Shown piece by piece: positions 35,411 through 48,244 of a stretch of DNA of 64,000 nucleotides. Every line of letters begins with the position of its first letter. The stretch's first letter is position 1. The notes beneath the pieces are model-generated. The model saw only the letters and a list, made by a program, of their open reading frames with translations. It ran no database searches and was not told the origin of the DNA. The position numbers and the translations under genes were made by a program. Source of the stretch: Chlamydoabsidia padenii (Eukaryota; Mucoromycota; Mucoromycetes; Mucorales; Cunninghamellaceae); NCBI GenBank assembly GCA_025330725.1, contig JAIWND010000007.1:806001-870000 (forward strand), in the 5' to 3' direction.

Positions 35411-38400
35411 TTAAAAGGGATCAAGCATAGAGGTATAAACGGTACTGACAGATTGAGTAAGCTGTTGGATACATGGTGTGTTGGTAGATACAATATACAA
35501 AGAAGAGAGAGCGTTGAAGAGTTGTTCGGGTAAGATTGATTTCGCAGAGGAAACGGCGGCAGAAGAAGGTATTATATCGATCAAAGGAATTCGGACAATG
35601 GTTGTTGTTGTTGTTGTTGACAAGTAAGTGGCTCTAGTCAAAGAGGATGTATTACTGAATGATCGCTTGTGACCAAGAAGATGTGGTGGTGATGCAAACT
35701 CTTCCTGTTGATGATGTTGTTTGAGGCGATACATATCTTGGAATAAAGCAACCACATGATGATGGCCTGCATCGGATGCCAATTCCCAAGCTGTTTTCCC
35801 GTTCACCGTTTCAATCCGCCAATCAGTCTTGTCCAAAAGCGTCTTGACAATTCCCGCCTTTCCCGTCCAACTTGCAAAATGAAGGGCAGTAAACCCATTT
35901 CGATCGGTTTGATCTACATCACATTCTAGGTAGACAAGCACACGCACGAGACGATCATAACCACGAATGGCAGCTAAATGCAGTAGAGTATGTTGATATT
36001 GGTTTGTGAGTGACATGCAGTTCCGGACCCACAGGCGAGGGGCATCATCTACTCTTGTGCTTAGAGTATTGGCCGCCAACAGTGCACCGATGACTTGTTC
36101 TTCTAGTCGGGTGTAGAATAACATGTGTGCATTGTCATATGTTGCTTGTGCTGCTTTTGCTGTCAGGTAATGTCGATAACTAAAGCGGCGAGTAGGACAA
36201 ACAGTTACTAGAGATCGAGTTTCCGAGCGTGATGAATGGGAGCTTTTGTGTTTATGTTTCCGATGACTGTTATTGTTGCCTTGGACTATACGCATCGCAA
36301 TTTGACGAGCATCCTCCACCTTTCCCAGAGTTTTTAGACCCACCACCTGCAAAGCCAGTTCCATCAGGGCACGATCGCTTTCGTCAAAGTAAGTAAAGAG
36401 GACGACATCTTGACCTTCGAGCATAAGAGGATGTTCTTTAAAGGAGACCACCACAGGACCAGCAGTAGCGGCAGGAGGAAGAATACAAAGTAATGTGTTG
36501 GCACTCCAGCAGTGGGTAGGAATTGCTGGGTTTTCACCAAACAAACATGTCAAGCCTTCATAAAAGTTGGATCCAAGCACAGTTACTTCAGAGCCACCAT
36601 AAATCGGGCCTTCCGATGGAATCAATCGATGTAAGCGAGGAAGACTAATTTTGATACTGGATTCCGTTGTGCGACGTTGCTGAAACATTTTGTTGTAGAC
36701 ATCGTTCATGATTCCACCGATACCTCGTTGTTGGGATACACCAGCAGATGATGATGTACGACGGTGATTCATTGTATATGGTTGTTGTTGTTTCATCATG
36801 TATTGCTGTTGTTGAGGCTGATGAGATTGCTGGTGTTGATTCATATCCGAGTTCATTCGTGCCAATAGATTCGAAGAGTTCAAGAATTCGTAAAGTTCAT
36901 CTTGTTGTATACCGAATGTAGTTGACGAAGATTCCCCGGGTGATTTGTCGAGTACCGCATCGTTTTGACTTTTGAATTGCTGATCAGAGTTTCCTGAAAC
37001 CTTGGAAGAATGTTGATGTCGCCGATCTATAGAAAGTACGGGTGTATCGCCATTATTTGAGAGTGGAGTTGTTGGTGTAGATGTCACAGGACTTGATACA
37101 CCGGAATCAGAATCCACATCACCGTTCCTGGTAACTTTGCGCTTCGATGATGCAGGCCGCTTCACGTCGTCGTCGTTTCGGGACCGTTTCCTGCTATCGG
37201 TGATGGATGATAATGATGCTGGTTGAGGTGCTGATATGCCGGTCAATACTTTAGGACTTTTGTGGTCGTCAGTGATCATTATGGGTGGAGACTTTCCAGT
37301 GCCCAAGACATGGTTGTTGTAATCCTTGATAGTGAATACAATTCTATAGAGAATTAAATAGTACCCAAGTTAATACAATTACATTTGGAGGGTTTATCAA
37401 TGAGTAGTTTACCTAAATCCAACCTTTTCATTGTGATGACGACAATAGCATGTCACCCTGGTAGGCAGTGTAGCTTCACCATTACTAAAGTCCATATATT
37501 CGCTGCAATTAAAGATGAGAATTTTCGTTCGTTCTTCGGCCATGACAGTTTCACTTGATAGATCGGGCAAGTCATTAGCGAAAAGTGCAGCAAGCTTAGC
37601 AGCCCCACCTTCCTTGTTCGCTGCACGAGTCACTTTGTTGTCATGTTTTCTTTTCGTTCGTTTGCGCTATCCGAAAGAAAGAAACATATGAGTATACATT
37701 TATTAGTCTCCCCTCCCCTCCCCCCCTTTTTTTAGTTACCTCTCGATGGACACAGCTTGAGCACATGATAATTTCATTATCGGCATGACCATCACATACA
37801 ACGGCAGCTTCCAGCTTGAGAGTTTTCGAATCCATTAAAGGTGGTCTATCTTGAATATCACCAGTATGTTTGCTTGTATTCCTTTTCTTGAGTTTATCCC
37901 TTGCCACCATATGTTCAGGAAGCTTCAGATGAGACCAATTCGTAGCCAACTCACCAGAAGAGTTTGTCAGCTGAATACAGATTTTGATTTGAGTTTCCAC
38001 CCGCGATTTTGCACCAGAGCAAGGTAAACCTAGCACCTTCACATGCCAAGGGCAGTCAGTTTTTTCCCTGAGAAAGAGCAAGAGTGATCAGATGAGCGAT
38101 GAATGATCAGTTGGATTATATAAGAGGTAGTTGCACTTACATTGTCACCATTGATTGATCGCCCAGCATCAAGTTATTAGGGCTAGTGGTAGCTAGTAGA
38201 TGATTGTTATTGGCTTTATTTACATCTTTAAATCCCAGTAGACCATGTTGCCTAAAAGGAAGAAGGGGTAAGTGTCAGAGGTACATGTAAGGCAATGATG
38301 TAATAATATATTACCCTTGGACAGCCGCCTGGGTCAAAAAATCTTCAAAGTTCAAACAATTCCTTGCCAGCATTGGGATGGCATGTAACAATGGATTGGT

Positions 38401-39173
38401 AAAAACCTAATAAACATAAACAAATAAGTAAATAACATGCATTTGTCATCTTTTTCTATACTTTTTAAGAGTACTTGCGTGTAATAATGAAGACCCTTCC
38501 TTTGTCTTTTGATTGCTAGAGTTCCTTGTAAAAGTGGAGAATGTGTCGTTTTTGCTGCTACTGTTAAAGTTGCTGTTGGTGGTGATACTGTTGTTCGAGG
38601 CACCTTGTTGCTGAATAGGTATGGTTGTTGTTGCTCCTGCCACTATAGAGGAAGAGGAAGGAGAAGAAAGATACGAAGATGTTGGTGAGCCTTGTTGTTG
38701 GAGATTGAACTGATCTTGGAGACCCAGTAAGGAACTGGAGGACAGTGGTAGTCTCGATAGGTCATTGGTTGTTGATTCATTCATGAGATCTTTGTCAACA
38801 GTATTTGAAGAGAAGAAGAGAGCCTGAGCCAAGTCTACTATGTGTAATTTTTTTTTTTTTTTTTTAAAAGAAAAAAAAAAGATGACGGATTAGTTAACAA
38901 TGAGTTTATTAAAGTATATTTGTAGCGAGTGAATTGTGTACCTGTCATGGTGTCGTCAAAAGGCAGTTGTTGAGCACTGTAGTCATTCACTTGTTGTAAA
39001 AACATATCCAGCACCTGATCAGAGTGATGTTCTACCTTTTCCAAAGACGTGTCATCAGTATGCATATGTTGTGATTGTTGTTCCTGTTGCATAATATGGG
39101 GTTGTGGCGACGTGTGGTTTGCCAACTGAGTATTTTCACTTGACGGTGAATCCAAAGAGGAGGGTGACGGCAT
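35411..39173 (-). CDS. MGA2: MGA2/SPT23-like transcription factor (IPT/TIG + ankyrin), no membrane anchor seen
   Basis: Predicted exons in coding order: 39173-38942, 38837-38479, 38406-38315, 38251-38141, 38067-37740, 37666-37413 and 37343-35411, giving 1102 residues. A Gln/Ser-rich start leads to the family-specific N-terminal domain (TDCPWHVKVLGLPCSGAKSR, MCSSCVHRE, ILIFNCSEYMDFSNGEA, VTCYCRHHNEKVGFRI). After a disordered stretch comes an IPT/TIG domain (PRLHRLIPSEGPIYGGSEVT, VLGSNFYEGLTCLFGE). Ankyrin repeats follow (QYQHTLLHLAAIRGYDRLVR, RNGFTALHFASWTGKAGIV, NGKTAWELASDAGHHHVVALF). Yeast Mga2 and Spt23 are ER-anchored by a C-terminal helix and released by the proteasome to activate OLE1. 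Here the 80-residue tail shows no such helix. Intron 2 is GC-AG. Confidence 0.88.
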
Positions 39174-40129
39174 GCTAAAGTGCTTTTTAACTGTACTTTG
39201 TTTAATGATAGTATGACAATATAAATATGTTTAAAAGTTGGGAAGAAGTAGTGTCAAAAGAAGAAAGTAGAAGAAGAAGAAAAAGAAAAAAGCGGGGAAA
39301 CACTGAAATATAAGGCGGGATTTGAAAAAGTGTAAATTTTCGATGGACACCCTTTAGCATTAAACGATACCACCGCACATTTATTGGATACAAATACATT
39401 TAATAGACCGACAGTTACATCCATCTACTCGCTATATTATATTATCTCCCCTCCCCTCCTTCTTTCCAGGTTTATTCAAACCCAAAAGAATGAATGGTTC
39501 TCGGTGAGTATCGCTTTTTTGCCACTAAAATTAAAAAAGTGTGGAGAAAAAAAGCTTGGAAGAATGACGACTATCACATGAATCGCTCCCCATGTGAAAA
39601 CATAAAGCAATCCAGGAGTACATTTTAATGTGAATAGGGATACATGTACAGTTCTGATCGAGGTGAGCATTTTCATTTCAGAAAAGACATGGTAATGCAT
39701 GACACTTGAAAGTAAATAGACATCAGTCATCCTTCTTGTCCGCCACGACAAGTAATTATAAAGGGGGGGGTTTCTTTTTCATATGTAAGCAAAACCTAAG
39801 GGTTTGATCAGGTTACACAGGCATAGGAATGTCTCGTCCTGCTGCCTGGAAGGTTTATTGGTTCCGCATCTCTCACTTTATAAAACACTTGATATAGTTT
39901 TTTCAATGTCCTTTGGTGATTCATTAAACGATCGACAAGGACCATGACAGTTTACGCATGTTTAAAGTGGATAGTCTTAACCAATCATCGTTGAGGTTGT
40001 TGTTCTTAGAACTTTTTCAATGATAGGGATTTTAAATCCCGCTTATATTTCAAGTTTTTTTTTTTTTTCTTCCACTTCTCTTCCACCTTCCTCCCTCACT
40101 CTCCTTTTTAATAACCAGCTCGTGGAAAC
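39174..40129. promoter_or_regulatory. Divergent promoter region (MGA2-like / deubiquitinase)
   Basis: No gene seen. 39316-39323 (CGGGATTT) lies about 145 bp before the MGA2-like ATG. 40026-40041 (GGGATTT-T-AAATCCC then G) lies 90 bp before the deubiquitinase ATG. The middle (39380-39980) is plain mixed sequence. Confidence 0.5.
40026..40041. promoter_or_regulatory. Near-palindromic promoter element GGGATTTTAAATCCC
   Basis: GGGATTT and AAATCCC flank one T, so both strands present the recurrent AAATCCC core 90 bp upstream of the ATG at 40130. Confidence 0.55.
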
Positions 40130-41313
40130 ATGTCTAGCACTTCCTTATTCAAATGGATGGGTATTGTAAGTATGAAAAAGGAAAAAGGAACTACATTAGT
40201 CTAGTTTGTGTGAACTCAAGGATTGTAATACTACCAATAATCTAGGGCACAACAGCGAAACCTCCTCACGAAACAAGCGAAAACGATGAAGGCGAACGAT
40301 ACTTTGGTTTAGAAAACGTAAGGACATAAAACACTCATAGGAATAGTTAGTGTACTAATCTGACTATAATTTGTTTTACGGGATTGTTGTTATAAACAGT
40401 TTGGGAATACATGGTAAGGAGAAAAAAAGAAAAAAGGAAGCTCAAACATAACAAAAGATAGATTAACGAATGCTTTGCTGCTTTGGATATCCTTTAGTTA
40501 TTGTAATTCGGTATTACAAGCTTTATATTACTGTAAGCCTTTTCGGGAATGCTTGACCAACTATCCACACTCTATCTCTTCCAATCAATCGTCATTCTCA
40601 CCACCGCCACCACCACTTTCCCCTGGACTATCAAAATCATATCATACAACAACAACAACGGCGGCAACATCACCTAATGGGATACGAATCAATGGTCACT
40701 CGTCAACACACAACAGTCCAGCTTTATCAAGTAAATCTCTTCCACGTAATGGATTACTTGACCGATCACCTGGTAGTATCAACTCATCACCCGGTCTGGA
40801 GGATACTTTGTTTGCTGCTTTAAAGGACTTGTTTTGGGAAATATCGACACATCGGAAAAAGACTGGGGTCGTTGCTCCTGTCAATTTTATCAACAAGGTC
40901 AAAAAGGAAAATGGCAAGTTACTAAAGTAAAGAAATGGGATTTACCCAGTTATTAATAATAGTTTGATGATAAAATAGAACTCTTCCGGTCAAGTATGCA
41001 TCAAGACGCTCACGAATTCTTAAATTATCTGCTGAATACGATCGCCGAGGATGTGGAAAAGTATCAAAAGAAGGAATTGGATCAACAATCGGAGCATGGT
41101 GGTAAAGGTCATGACAGTACTCATTCTTCTACAAGTGATGACTCAAGTACAGGTAAGTCAAAGTGATGGAATAGATGCCAATTACTAATATACATTTCTT
41201 TTGTTTTGTGGATCTAGATACGTCAAGTCCTCAGTCTACTTGGGTACATCAATTATTCGAAGGTGTATTCTCCAATGAAACAAAATGCTTAACCTGTGAA
41301 ACGGTAGGACCTA

Positions 41314-41347
<34 letters not shown>

Positions 41348-42487
41348 CACAAAGGGAAGCTAACCTACAGTTTGATTATATATCAAGGTGACTAGCCGGG
41401 ATGAATCATTTATGGATCTATCGATTGATGTGGAAATGAACTCTTCTGTCACCTCTTGTTTACGACAATTCTCTGCTAGTGAAACACTGTGTCATCAGAA
41501 CAAATACTTTTGTGATGAATGCTCTGGTCTACAAGAAGCCGAAAGAAGAATGAAAATTAAAAAGTTGCCTAATATTCTCGCCCTCCATTTAAAACGATTC
41601 AAGTATCAGGAACAACTCCAGAAATACATCAAGCTCACTTATAGGGTGGTATTTCCTTTTGAACTCCGGCTTTTTAACACAGTAAGTTCACAAGGTCTCA
41701 TCCTACTGGACTCATCTTTTTTTCTTACTATATATTCTAGTGCGACGATACGGAAGATGCTGATCGGTTATATGAACTATGGGCTTGCGTGATACATATT
41801 GGAAGGTAGGGTAATGACTGACTAGTGATTTGGAACTAACCACCTATCTATCTTAAGTGGTCCTCACCATGGTCATTATGTAACCATCATCAAAAGCAAT
41901 GGACAGTGGATGCTCTTTGATGACGACGAAGTAACAGTAAGTGATTAAAAATGATGTAGCGGTAATAGGATTAACCGGGAATTTTATTAAAATAGAGTAT
42001 TCAAGAAGAAGATATCCAAAAGTATTTTAGCGATTTACCCGGTAGTGGATCTGGCTATGTCTTGTTTTATCAAGCGGTGGATCTTATCACAGGCTCACTT
42101 GTCATTCCCGCCACCAATGGATTGGCCAAGGGCAATAGCAGCCCGTACAATCAACACCAACAGCATACTTCACCTTATATGAATGGTAATGGAACACTGA
42201 ACCTTCCGAACGGCAACTCCTCATCACCGGTCATCAATCGCTCATTACCGTCGGGATTGGATTCAACACCAGCCAGCCATTCCTATTTTCAACCCGCCAC
42301 AACGATCAGCACACCTACCAGCCCACGAAATCTAGACACTTCATTTTCGACCTCCACCACTTCCTCTTCTTCTTCTTACTCAAACACAATGGACAATGGA
42401 TCAATACCACTAACTACTACTACACCTTCAAGAACAAGGACTTGGGGATTAGGACGGAAGATTAGGGAAAAACGGGAAAAACGATAA
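40130..42487 (+). CDS. Ubiquitin-specific protease, USP12/USP46 (yeast Ubp9/Ubp13) type
   Basis: Predicted exons 40130-40165, 40246-40317, 40400-40413 (14 nt), 40498-40913, 40979-41152, 41218-41303, 41388-41681, 41741-41805, 41858-41936 and 41996-42487, giving 575 residues. The Cys box [17 protein letters not shown] spans exons 3-4, and the catalytic Cys codon is split TG|T. It continues with [19 protein letters not shown] and a zinc finger (KCLTCET ... [12 protein letters not shown]). [24 protein letters not shown] and the His box [12 protein letters not shown] follow. The C-terminal ~130 residues are Ser/Thr-rich and disordered. USP12/46 enzymes need WD40 partners (UAF1/WDR20; Bun107 and Bun62 for S. 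pombe Ubp9). Intron 4 is GC-AG, and two acceptors are AAG. Confidence 0.93.
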
Positions 42488-42974
42488 ATGCCTTGTAAAT
42501 GTATCTGCATGTATGTTTTACATTGTCATTCCTTTATAATATTACTATCATTATTATTATTATTTTTATCATTATAAGTTATAGTATAGGTCATTATTTA
42601 TACATATGCCGACCCCCTTCCCTTATATACACACACGGACACACACACACACACACACATCTTACATATTATCTACTTTATTGTAAACACTCCTCCTTTG
42701 ACACCTGGTTTCTTTAATAATAAAATAAAAACAGAAACTCTCTTGTTACCATTTATATTACCTTGTCTATTAAAGTTCTTCTTCATGGAACACCAAATCA
42801 ACCTTATTCATGGAAACCATGATCACCCATAAAAAGCATGGGAGTCGGCGGGATCCGAAATCATCAAAAAAAGGGGGCGAAAGGGTATTTTGACGTTTTT
42901 TTTTTTTTTTTTTTTTTTTTTTTCTTTCTCGAATCCCCGCTCTTTCTTTCTTTCTTTCTTTTACTTTATTCAAC
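42488..42974. promoter_or_regulatory. Deubiquitinase 3' flank and promoter of the intronless gene
   Basis: No gene seen. A CA repeat lies at about 42636-42658 and a T run at 42898-42923. GAATCCCCGC at 42931-42940 is a variant of the promoter element, 35 bp before the ATG. Confidence 0.5.
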
Positions 42975-43862
42975 ATGCTAGATAACACCAAAAGCGAACA
43001 TAAACAGTCTACATCTCGCCTAAAAAGAATGCTTCATTCCAAATCCAATGTGGCACCGTTAGGCCAACAACGTCAAAACACTAAAGATCACCGCCAAAAA
43101 GGGGTCCAGATATCTTCACCCATCTTGCACCATTCCACCAGTATATATTCATTGGCATCACCAACCCGGACGTCATTTGAAGTACAATCCATGGCTGCTG
43201 CTGTATCTTGTTACGAAGATCTATATCAACAAGGACCGTCATCATTCTGTGTGACGAACACTGTCCCACCCAGCAAGCCTCGTGGCCGGCGGTCTCATTC
43301 AGTCCATCATACCAGCCATCCAACCCTATTCAACAGTTATGGTGCCCGTAGTCATTTACCACCCATGCCTGCCCCACCTCTACCACCACTCGTCTCCACT
43401 GTTGCAACGACGAGCAAAGACGACCACTGGCGAAGGCACTCGTGCTCATCGACCGCTCATTGTGCGTCACAAGAACCACCATCAGCCGCTGCTATCGCTG
43501 TAGCTCAAGCCATCACATCACCATCATGCCCTTCCTTGACCACCAAAGCATCTCTGGCCGCCAATGCTGCCTCCTCTGTTTCTTTATCGTCCGTGTCCTC
43601 GCCACCACCTAGTACCATCACTCTGGAAAAAAGTCGATCCACACCACTGCGTCCACACTCGAAAATCAAAACTTATAATGTATCATCCGGGAAAAAACGA
43701 TTACAGCGCCATGGCTCAGATACTACTTTACCTAGCGCTTCTCAACTCGAACGGGACCTGGAAAAGAAGAAACGACAACAGGAATTGGAGGATCTGATCT
43801 CGGGACGACGGGGTAGTACCTTGAAATTATCTTTGACACCCAAGAATACTCTTTTAAACTGA
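42975..43862 (+). CDS. Intronless Ser/Pro-rich basic protein, 295 residues, unknown
   Basis: One uninterrupted ORF, unusual here because nearly all other genes are split. The composition is Ser/Pro/Thr/His-rich and basic. Conserved-looking segments are the start (STSRLKRMLHSKSNVAP) and the end. The end has KIKTYNVSSGKKRLQRHGSD followed by a charged helix (SQLERDLEKKKRQQELEDL) and RRGSTLKLSLTP. There is no signal peptide, membrane segment or catalytic motif. The terminal basic helix plus RRGS could be a phospho-regulated interaction site. I do not recognise the family. Confidence 0.65.
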   Translation: MLDNTKSEHKQSTSRLKRMLHSKSNVAPLGQQRQNTKDHRQKGVQISSPILHHSTSIYSLASPTRTSFEVQSMAAAVSCYEDLYQQGPSSFCVTNTVPPSKPRGRRSHSVHHTSHPTLFNSYGARSHLPPMPAPPLPPLVSTVATTSKDDHWRRHSCSSTAHCASQEPPSAAAIAVAQAITSPSCPSLTTKASLAANAASSVSLSSVSSPPPSTITLEKSRSTPLRPHSKIKTYNVSSGKKRLQRHGSDTTLPSASQLERDLEKKKRQQELEDLISGRRGSTLKLSLTPKNTLLN

Positions 43863-44161
43863 TTTACATTTTTACATTAATACTAATATACACACACCTA
43901 CTACTATAGTTTTATACATATATATATACATATCACGTATTACTTATCCTTATTTATAGCCTACTATATAATTCCCCCCCCCAAGTATCACCTAATAAAA
44001 TAAAAAAACCCCCATATCATATATAGTCCCATTTATTGTGTTTGTTAAAAAAAAAAAGTGTTTGTTTATTGTGTAAATCATAACTATGGTACATCTATGT
44101 ATAAAATCTTACTAACAAGTGAAGACCTTTATTATCTAATCTACATAAAAGAAGACATGCT

Positions 44162-47100
44162 TTACGTTTTCTTGTCCATAAAGTCATAAAATGCCTTCTG
44201 CGGCAATTCAACGTTACCTTGATAAAAATTAAAAAAGTCAGCAAGTGGTCAAAGACACGCCTAATAAGGCAAGACGCCACATGCGCCCCTCTTCTTACCT
44301 ATCATCTTCATTCGTTTCTTGCCTTCTTTTTGTTTTTGTAGCAATTTCATTTTTCTTGACACATCACCACCATACTATCAAAAGAGAGAAAGAGAGATCA
44401 TTAGAATTTGTACATCATGTCTATATGTTCATATAGCTTACACATTTTGCAGTGACATTTTTTCGGAGTGCGGATATACTATTAATGGATAAAGAAAGAG
44501 AATTAATCAAGTAATGTTCCATCCTTTTCAGTTGGTTCCACCGGGTTAACTTACGTTTCTCTTGCAACAATTTTCTGGCCCAATGCAGTTTGAATAACAA
44601 CATCAAACAATTGGCGTTGAATCACACCTTTTAATCGTTTGACCCAATCCCGACCAACTTGATCCACCTGTGATCGATGAAGAATGACAGATAAAGCATC
44701 CACAGGTTTCGAGTTCAGTAACACCGACATCTATTATATTAAAAATAATAAAAAGGTCCCTTGTTAGAATCTAAATCATGCCACTTTTTTTTTTTCCCGA
44801 TTTTACCTTGACCAGATCACTTTCTTCATATCCATGTTCTTCATAATCAAAAGTCGCATACCCAGAGGATCGGCTTTTCAATTCGTCGTAAAAGTCTTGC
44901 ACCACTTCTGCCAATGGTAAAACATATTTCATCATCACCCGTTTGTCATCAACATAAACATAATCTTTTTGTTCACCACGTCGGCCCTACCAAATAAAGA
45001 CAAATCTAGTTAATAATCATGCATTCCTTCGTTTTTCAAATCCCGTTTTGAGACTTACACCGCAAAGTTCGATCATTTTGCCCATATATTCCTATAATAT
45101 ACAATAAAATGAGTTAAATGGCATGACTAAAGCATTGTTGTGTTCCCATACCTCTGGGAATATCATTGTTGCCAGCACCATTGGTTCTTCCAGTCGTAAA
45201 ACCTTGAATGCCCGTTCATCTGAATCGGGAAATTCCGATGGGTTTCTAATGATTCGAGTTGTCTTGTCCTTGAATACCACTAAACAAGTTGTAACAATAA
45301 TAATGTGTGTCAAATTACTTGATCATTTACTGCTTGTTAACATCATCATCATCTATTACCTCGATAAGGCACCGTAGGCTGAGTGACAATAATGTTGGCA
45401 TCGTATTCCTATAAAAAAAAAAAAGAACAACGAAAAAGAATGAGTCGCCAGCATAAGAGTGTTTCATTTGACTTACGTTTTCTAACCGTTGGCGGAAGAC
45501 ATCCATATGTAAGGTACCCAAAAAACCAAGACGCCAACCTTGTCCCAAGGCATTACTATAGTGGATGACAAAATCAAGTCCGTGTTAATACATTTTTTGT
45601 GATACACCTCTACACCATTTACTTGCCTAGTTTCTTTATGGACAGTGACACTGGCGTCGTTCAATGTGAGTTTCTTGATATTTTCGTCCAGTTTTCGGAA
45701 ATCATTTGTATCTACAGGGAAAATACCAGCAAACACCTATAAATCATTAAGGAGTAAGTATGGACATGTAATTTTTTGTTCTTCATACCATTGATTGTGC
45801 AGGTTGGAAACCGGGCAAAAGTTCCACTTTGGTATTAAGATGATGGAAAGTATCGCCAATGTGAGCTTCAGAAGCACTTTTCATGCCACAAACCACATAA
45901 CCTACTTGACCAGCATGCCTATAAGAAAAAATAGTCAGTTATCAGTCAACCAACCATACTTTTTATTATTATTCCACTTACAGATAGCCGGTAGGGACTT
46001 GTTCGGGGTGCATGATACCAACCTAAACATAACAATCGCTTTAGTCTGTAAGTTCCACCGCCACCAAAAACAAGGTTGATTCATGATTACCTCTGTGATT
46101 TCATACTTGGTATCGGAGTGAGCTGACAACACCTTGTCACCTAAATGATAATATACCATGTGAGTTGACCTTTTTACAGAAAATATGTGTTGTTCTTTTT
46201 TTACCTTTTCGTAAAACACCATCTACCACCCCCAGCATACAGACCACACCTACATATTTATCGTACCATGAATCAAATAACAATGCACGGAATGGCTTCT
46301 GGATGGATCCACTTGGACTGTATAAAAAAAGAAGAGAGAACAGTTAGTTTCAGTGATTTTTTCATATATATACATAAAAAGGAATGTCCACTTACCTAGG
46401 CATATTTTCAATAACACTTGGTAAGATAGTGTCAATGTTGATACCGGACTTTGCAGAGATCTATTTAAATGAAAGGATCAGTACATCCAATTTATGTCTT
46501 TATCATATCTTACCTGGAGTATTGAGGTAGTATCCAGTTCAAAGGCGCTTTGAATTTGTTTGATAGCACGATCAGGGTCAGCACCAGGAAGATCAATCTA
46601 TGTTTATATATTGGACATTGTTAGTTAGTTACTATAATCCATATTTCCATCTACTTTACCTTGTTCAATACAGGTATAATGTGTAGCCCTTCACCAAAAG
46701 CTAGATAAAAGTTGGCGACAGTTTGCGCTTGAATACCCTGAGCAGCATCTACCAATAACAAAGTACCCTGACAAGCTGCCAATGATCGTGATACTTCATA
46801 ACTAAAATCAACATGTCCCTATTTTAACCAATGAGCATCCCTAGTTTCCATATCTTTTCTTGTTCTTACCGGCGTATCAATAAGGTTAAGAAGATATTCT
46901 TTTCCTTTATAGCTGTAAAACATCGATACCGTCTATTATTATAGTAAAAAGAGATATCAGTAAAGGTGTTTGTTACTTTTATGTTCCTGAAAGCTTTTCT
47001 TTCTTTCTTTCTTTCTTTCTTCTTCTTTACCTGAGCTTTGACAGTAATACCACGTTCACGTTCCACCTTGAGTTTGTCCAGTACTTGCTTGTTCGATCCG

Positions 47101-47552
47101 CGTGAAGATATTGTATTGGTTAGTTCTAGTAATCTATAAAGCCAAAAAGTTAAGATAGTGCTGATCAAGTGTCATTCTTTTCTGTTACCTGTCTGCCAAT
47201 GTGCTTTTGCCATGATCTATCAAAAAGAAGAGTAATGGTTACTTGTAACGCCTCTGTATTGAGTGCTATTTTACGTTACTTACCAATATGTGCAATGATA
47301 CTAAAGTTCCGAATGTTTTCTGCAGGAAAGGAAGGTAAATCAATCACCTTGGAGGGATCACCCGCTTTGACTTTCTACAAGATATAGAGATTAAAGACAG
47401 TGAGAAGGACGATTGATAATTTTGATCCTTACTTCTGTTGTGCTTTTCGAGTACAATCGATATGGGTTAAGTATAGAGTATCCACTAAAAAGACGATGAC
47501 GTCCATATAACGACACCAAACGTCTAGTGGTGTGTTGAATTAATATTGTCAT
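44162..47552 (-). CDS. GUF1: GUF1, mitochondrial elongation factor 4 (LepA)
   Basis: Predicted 22 exons, coding order: 47552-47433, 47374-47284, 47216-47189, 47133-47031, 46932-46870, 46818-46660, 46597-46514, 46460-46396, 46317-46205, 46140-46091, 46022-45982, 45918-45789, 45736-45627, 45555-45477, 45408-45360, 45279-45152, 45091-45059, 44986-44807, 44730-44555, 44478-44442, 44374-44299 and 44217-44162, giving 656 residues. The Arg-rich start ([15 protein letters not shown]) is a mitochondrial presequence. GTPase motifs are [35 protein letters not shown] and [10 protein letters not shown]. The LepA-specific end ([30 protein letters not shown]) is present. It back-translocates or remobilises stalled mitoribosomes. 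Intron 13 is GC-AG and the last acceptor is AAG. The start is the first ATG; a GTG further upstream is ignored. Confidence 0.95.
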
Positions 47553-47932
47553 TAATGGTGTAAATGAGAACAAGGAGGAAATTGAAATTTGTTCCACCTT
47601 TCAAATTTTGATCACTCGGTCACCCACCAGGCGGCGTTTGAATATCACGATGTCCAACCTACCAGGAAGACCTTCCATCACTACCAAATGAAGAAGACTA
47701 GAAGATACTTGTATATAATATGGGATTTTTTTTTATTCCATCTAATAATAGGGTAAATGTTACAATCATGCCAAAGTAAGAAGAATAGTAAAGAGTATAG
47801 AATAGATCTGTGTGATAATAATAAGACTATGGTGTGTATGACAAGTGTAATGGTGTTTTATGCACTATAATAATAAAAAAAGATGGTGGAAGGGGGGGGG
47901 GGTAATAAAATACAACTCGAAGACTGCAATAA
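47553..47932. promoter_or_regulatory. GUF1 promoter and ERT1-like 3' flank
   Basis: No gene seen. GGCGGCGTTTGAAT lies at about 47631, a GC-rich variant of the upstream element. The remainder is AT-rich with a G run at 47893-47902. Confidence 0.45.
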
Positions 47933-48205
47933 CTAGCTAAGGATAGGCAAAAACTATTTATGGAGTGGAGAGAATAGTTAGTTCAAAGAGTACATGAATG
48001 GGCACGCGTACTTACATTTCCAACAATCACGCTGGGTAGATCAAAGATATCCCGTTTGATGGTAAAGCAAAAAGTACAAGGTACTGGTCGTTGTTGAGGA
48101 GTTCGAAGAATACATGAATGAATACAAGCCTTGTCAGTATTATCGAATGCATGTGTTGAGAATTGTTCCCAGTATTCCACCGCTGATTGATTATCCATCA
48201 ACTTG

Positions 48206-48244
<39 letters not shown>

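Noticed and set aside
47553..47597. GUF1 start at an upstream GTG
   Set aside because: Non-ATG start with no presequence character; the ATG at 47552 begins a typical mitochondrial presequence.
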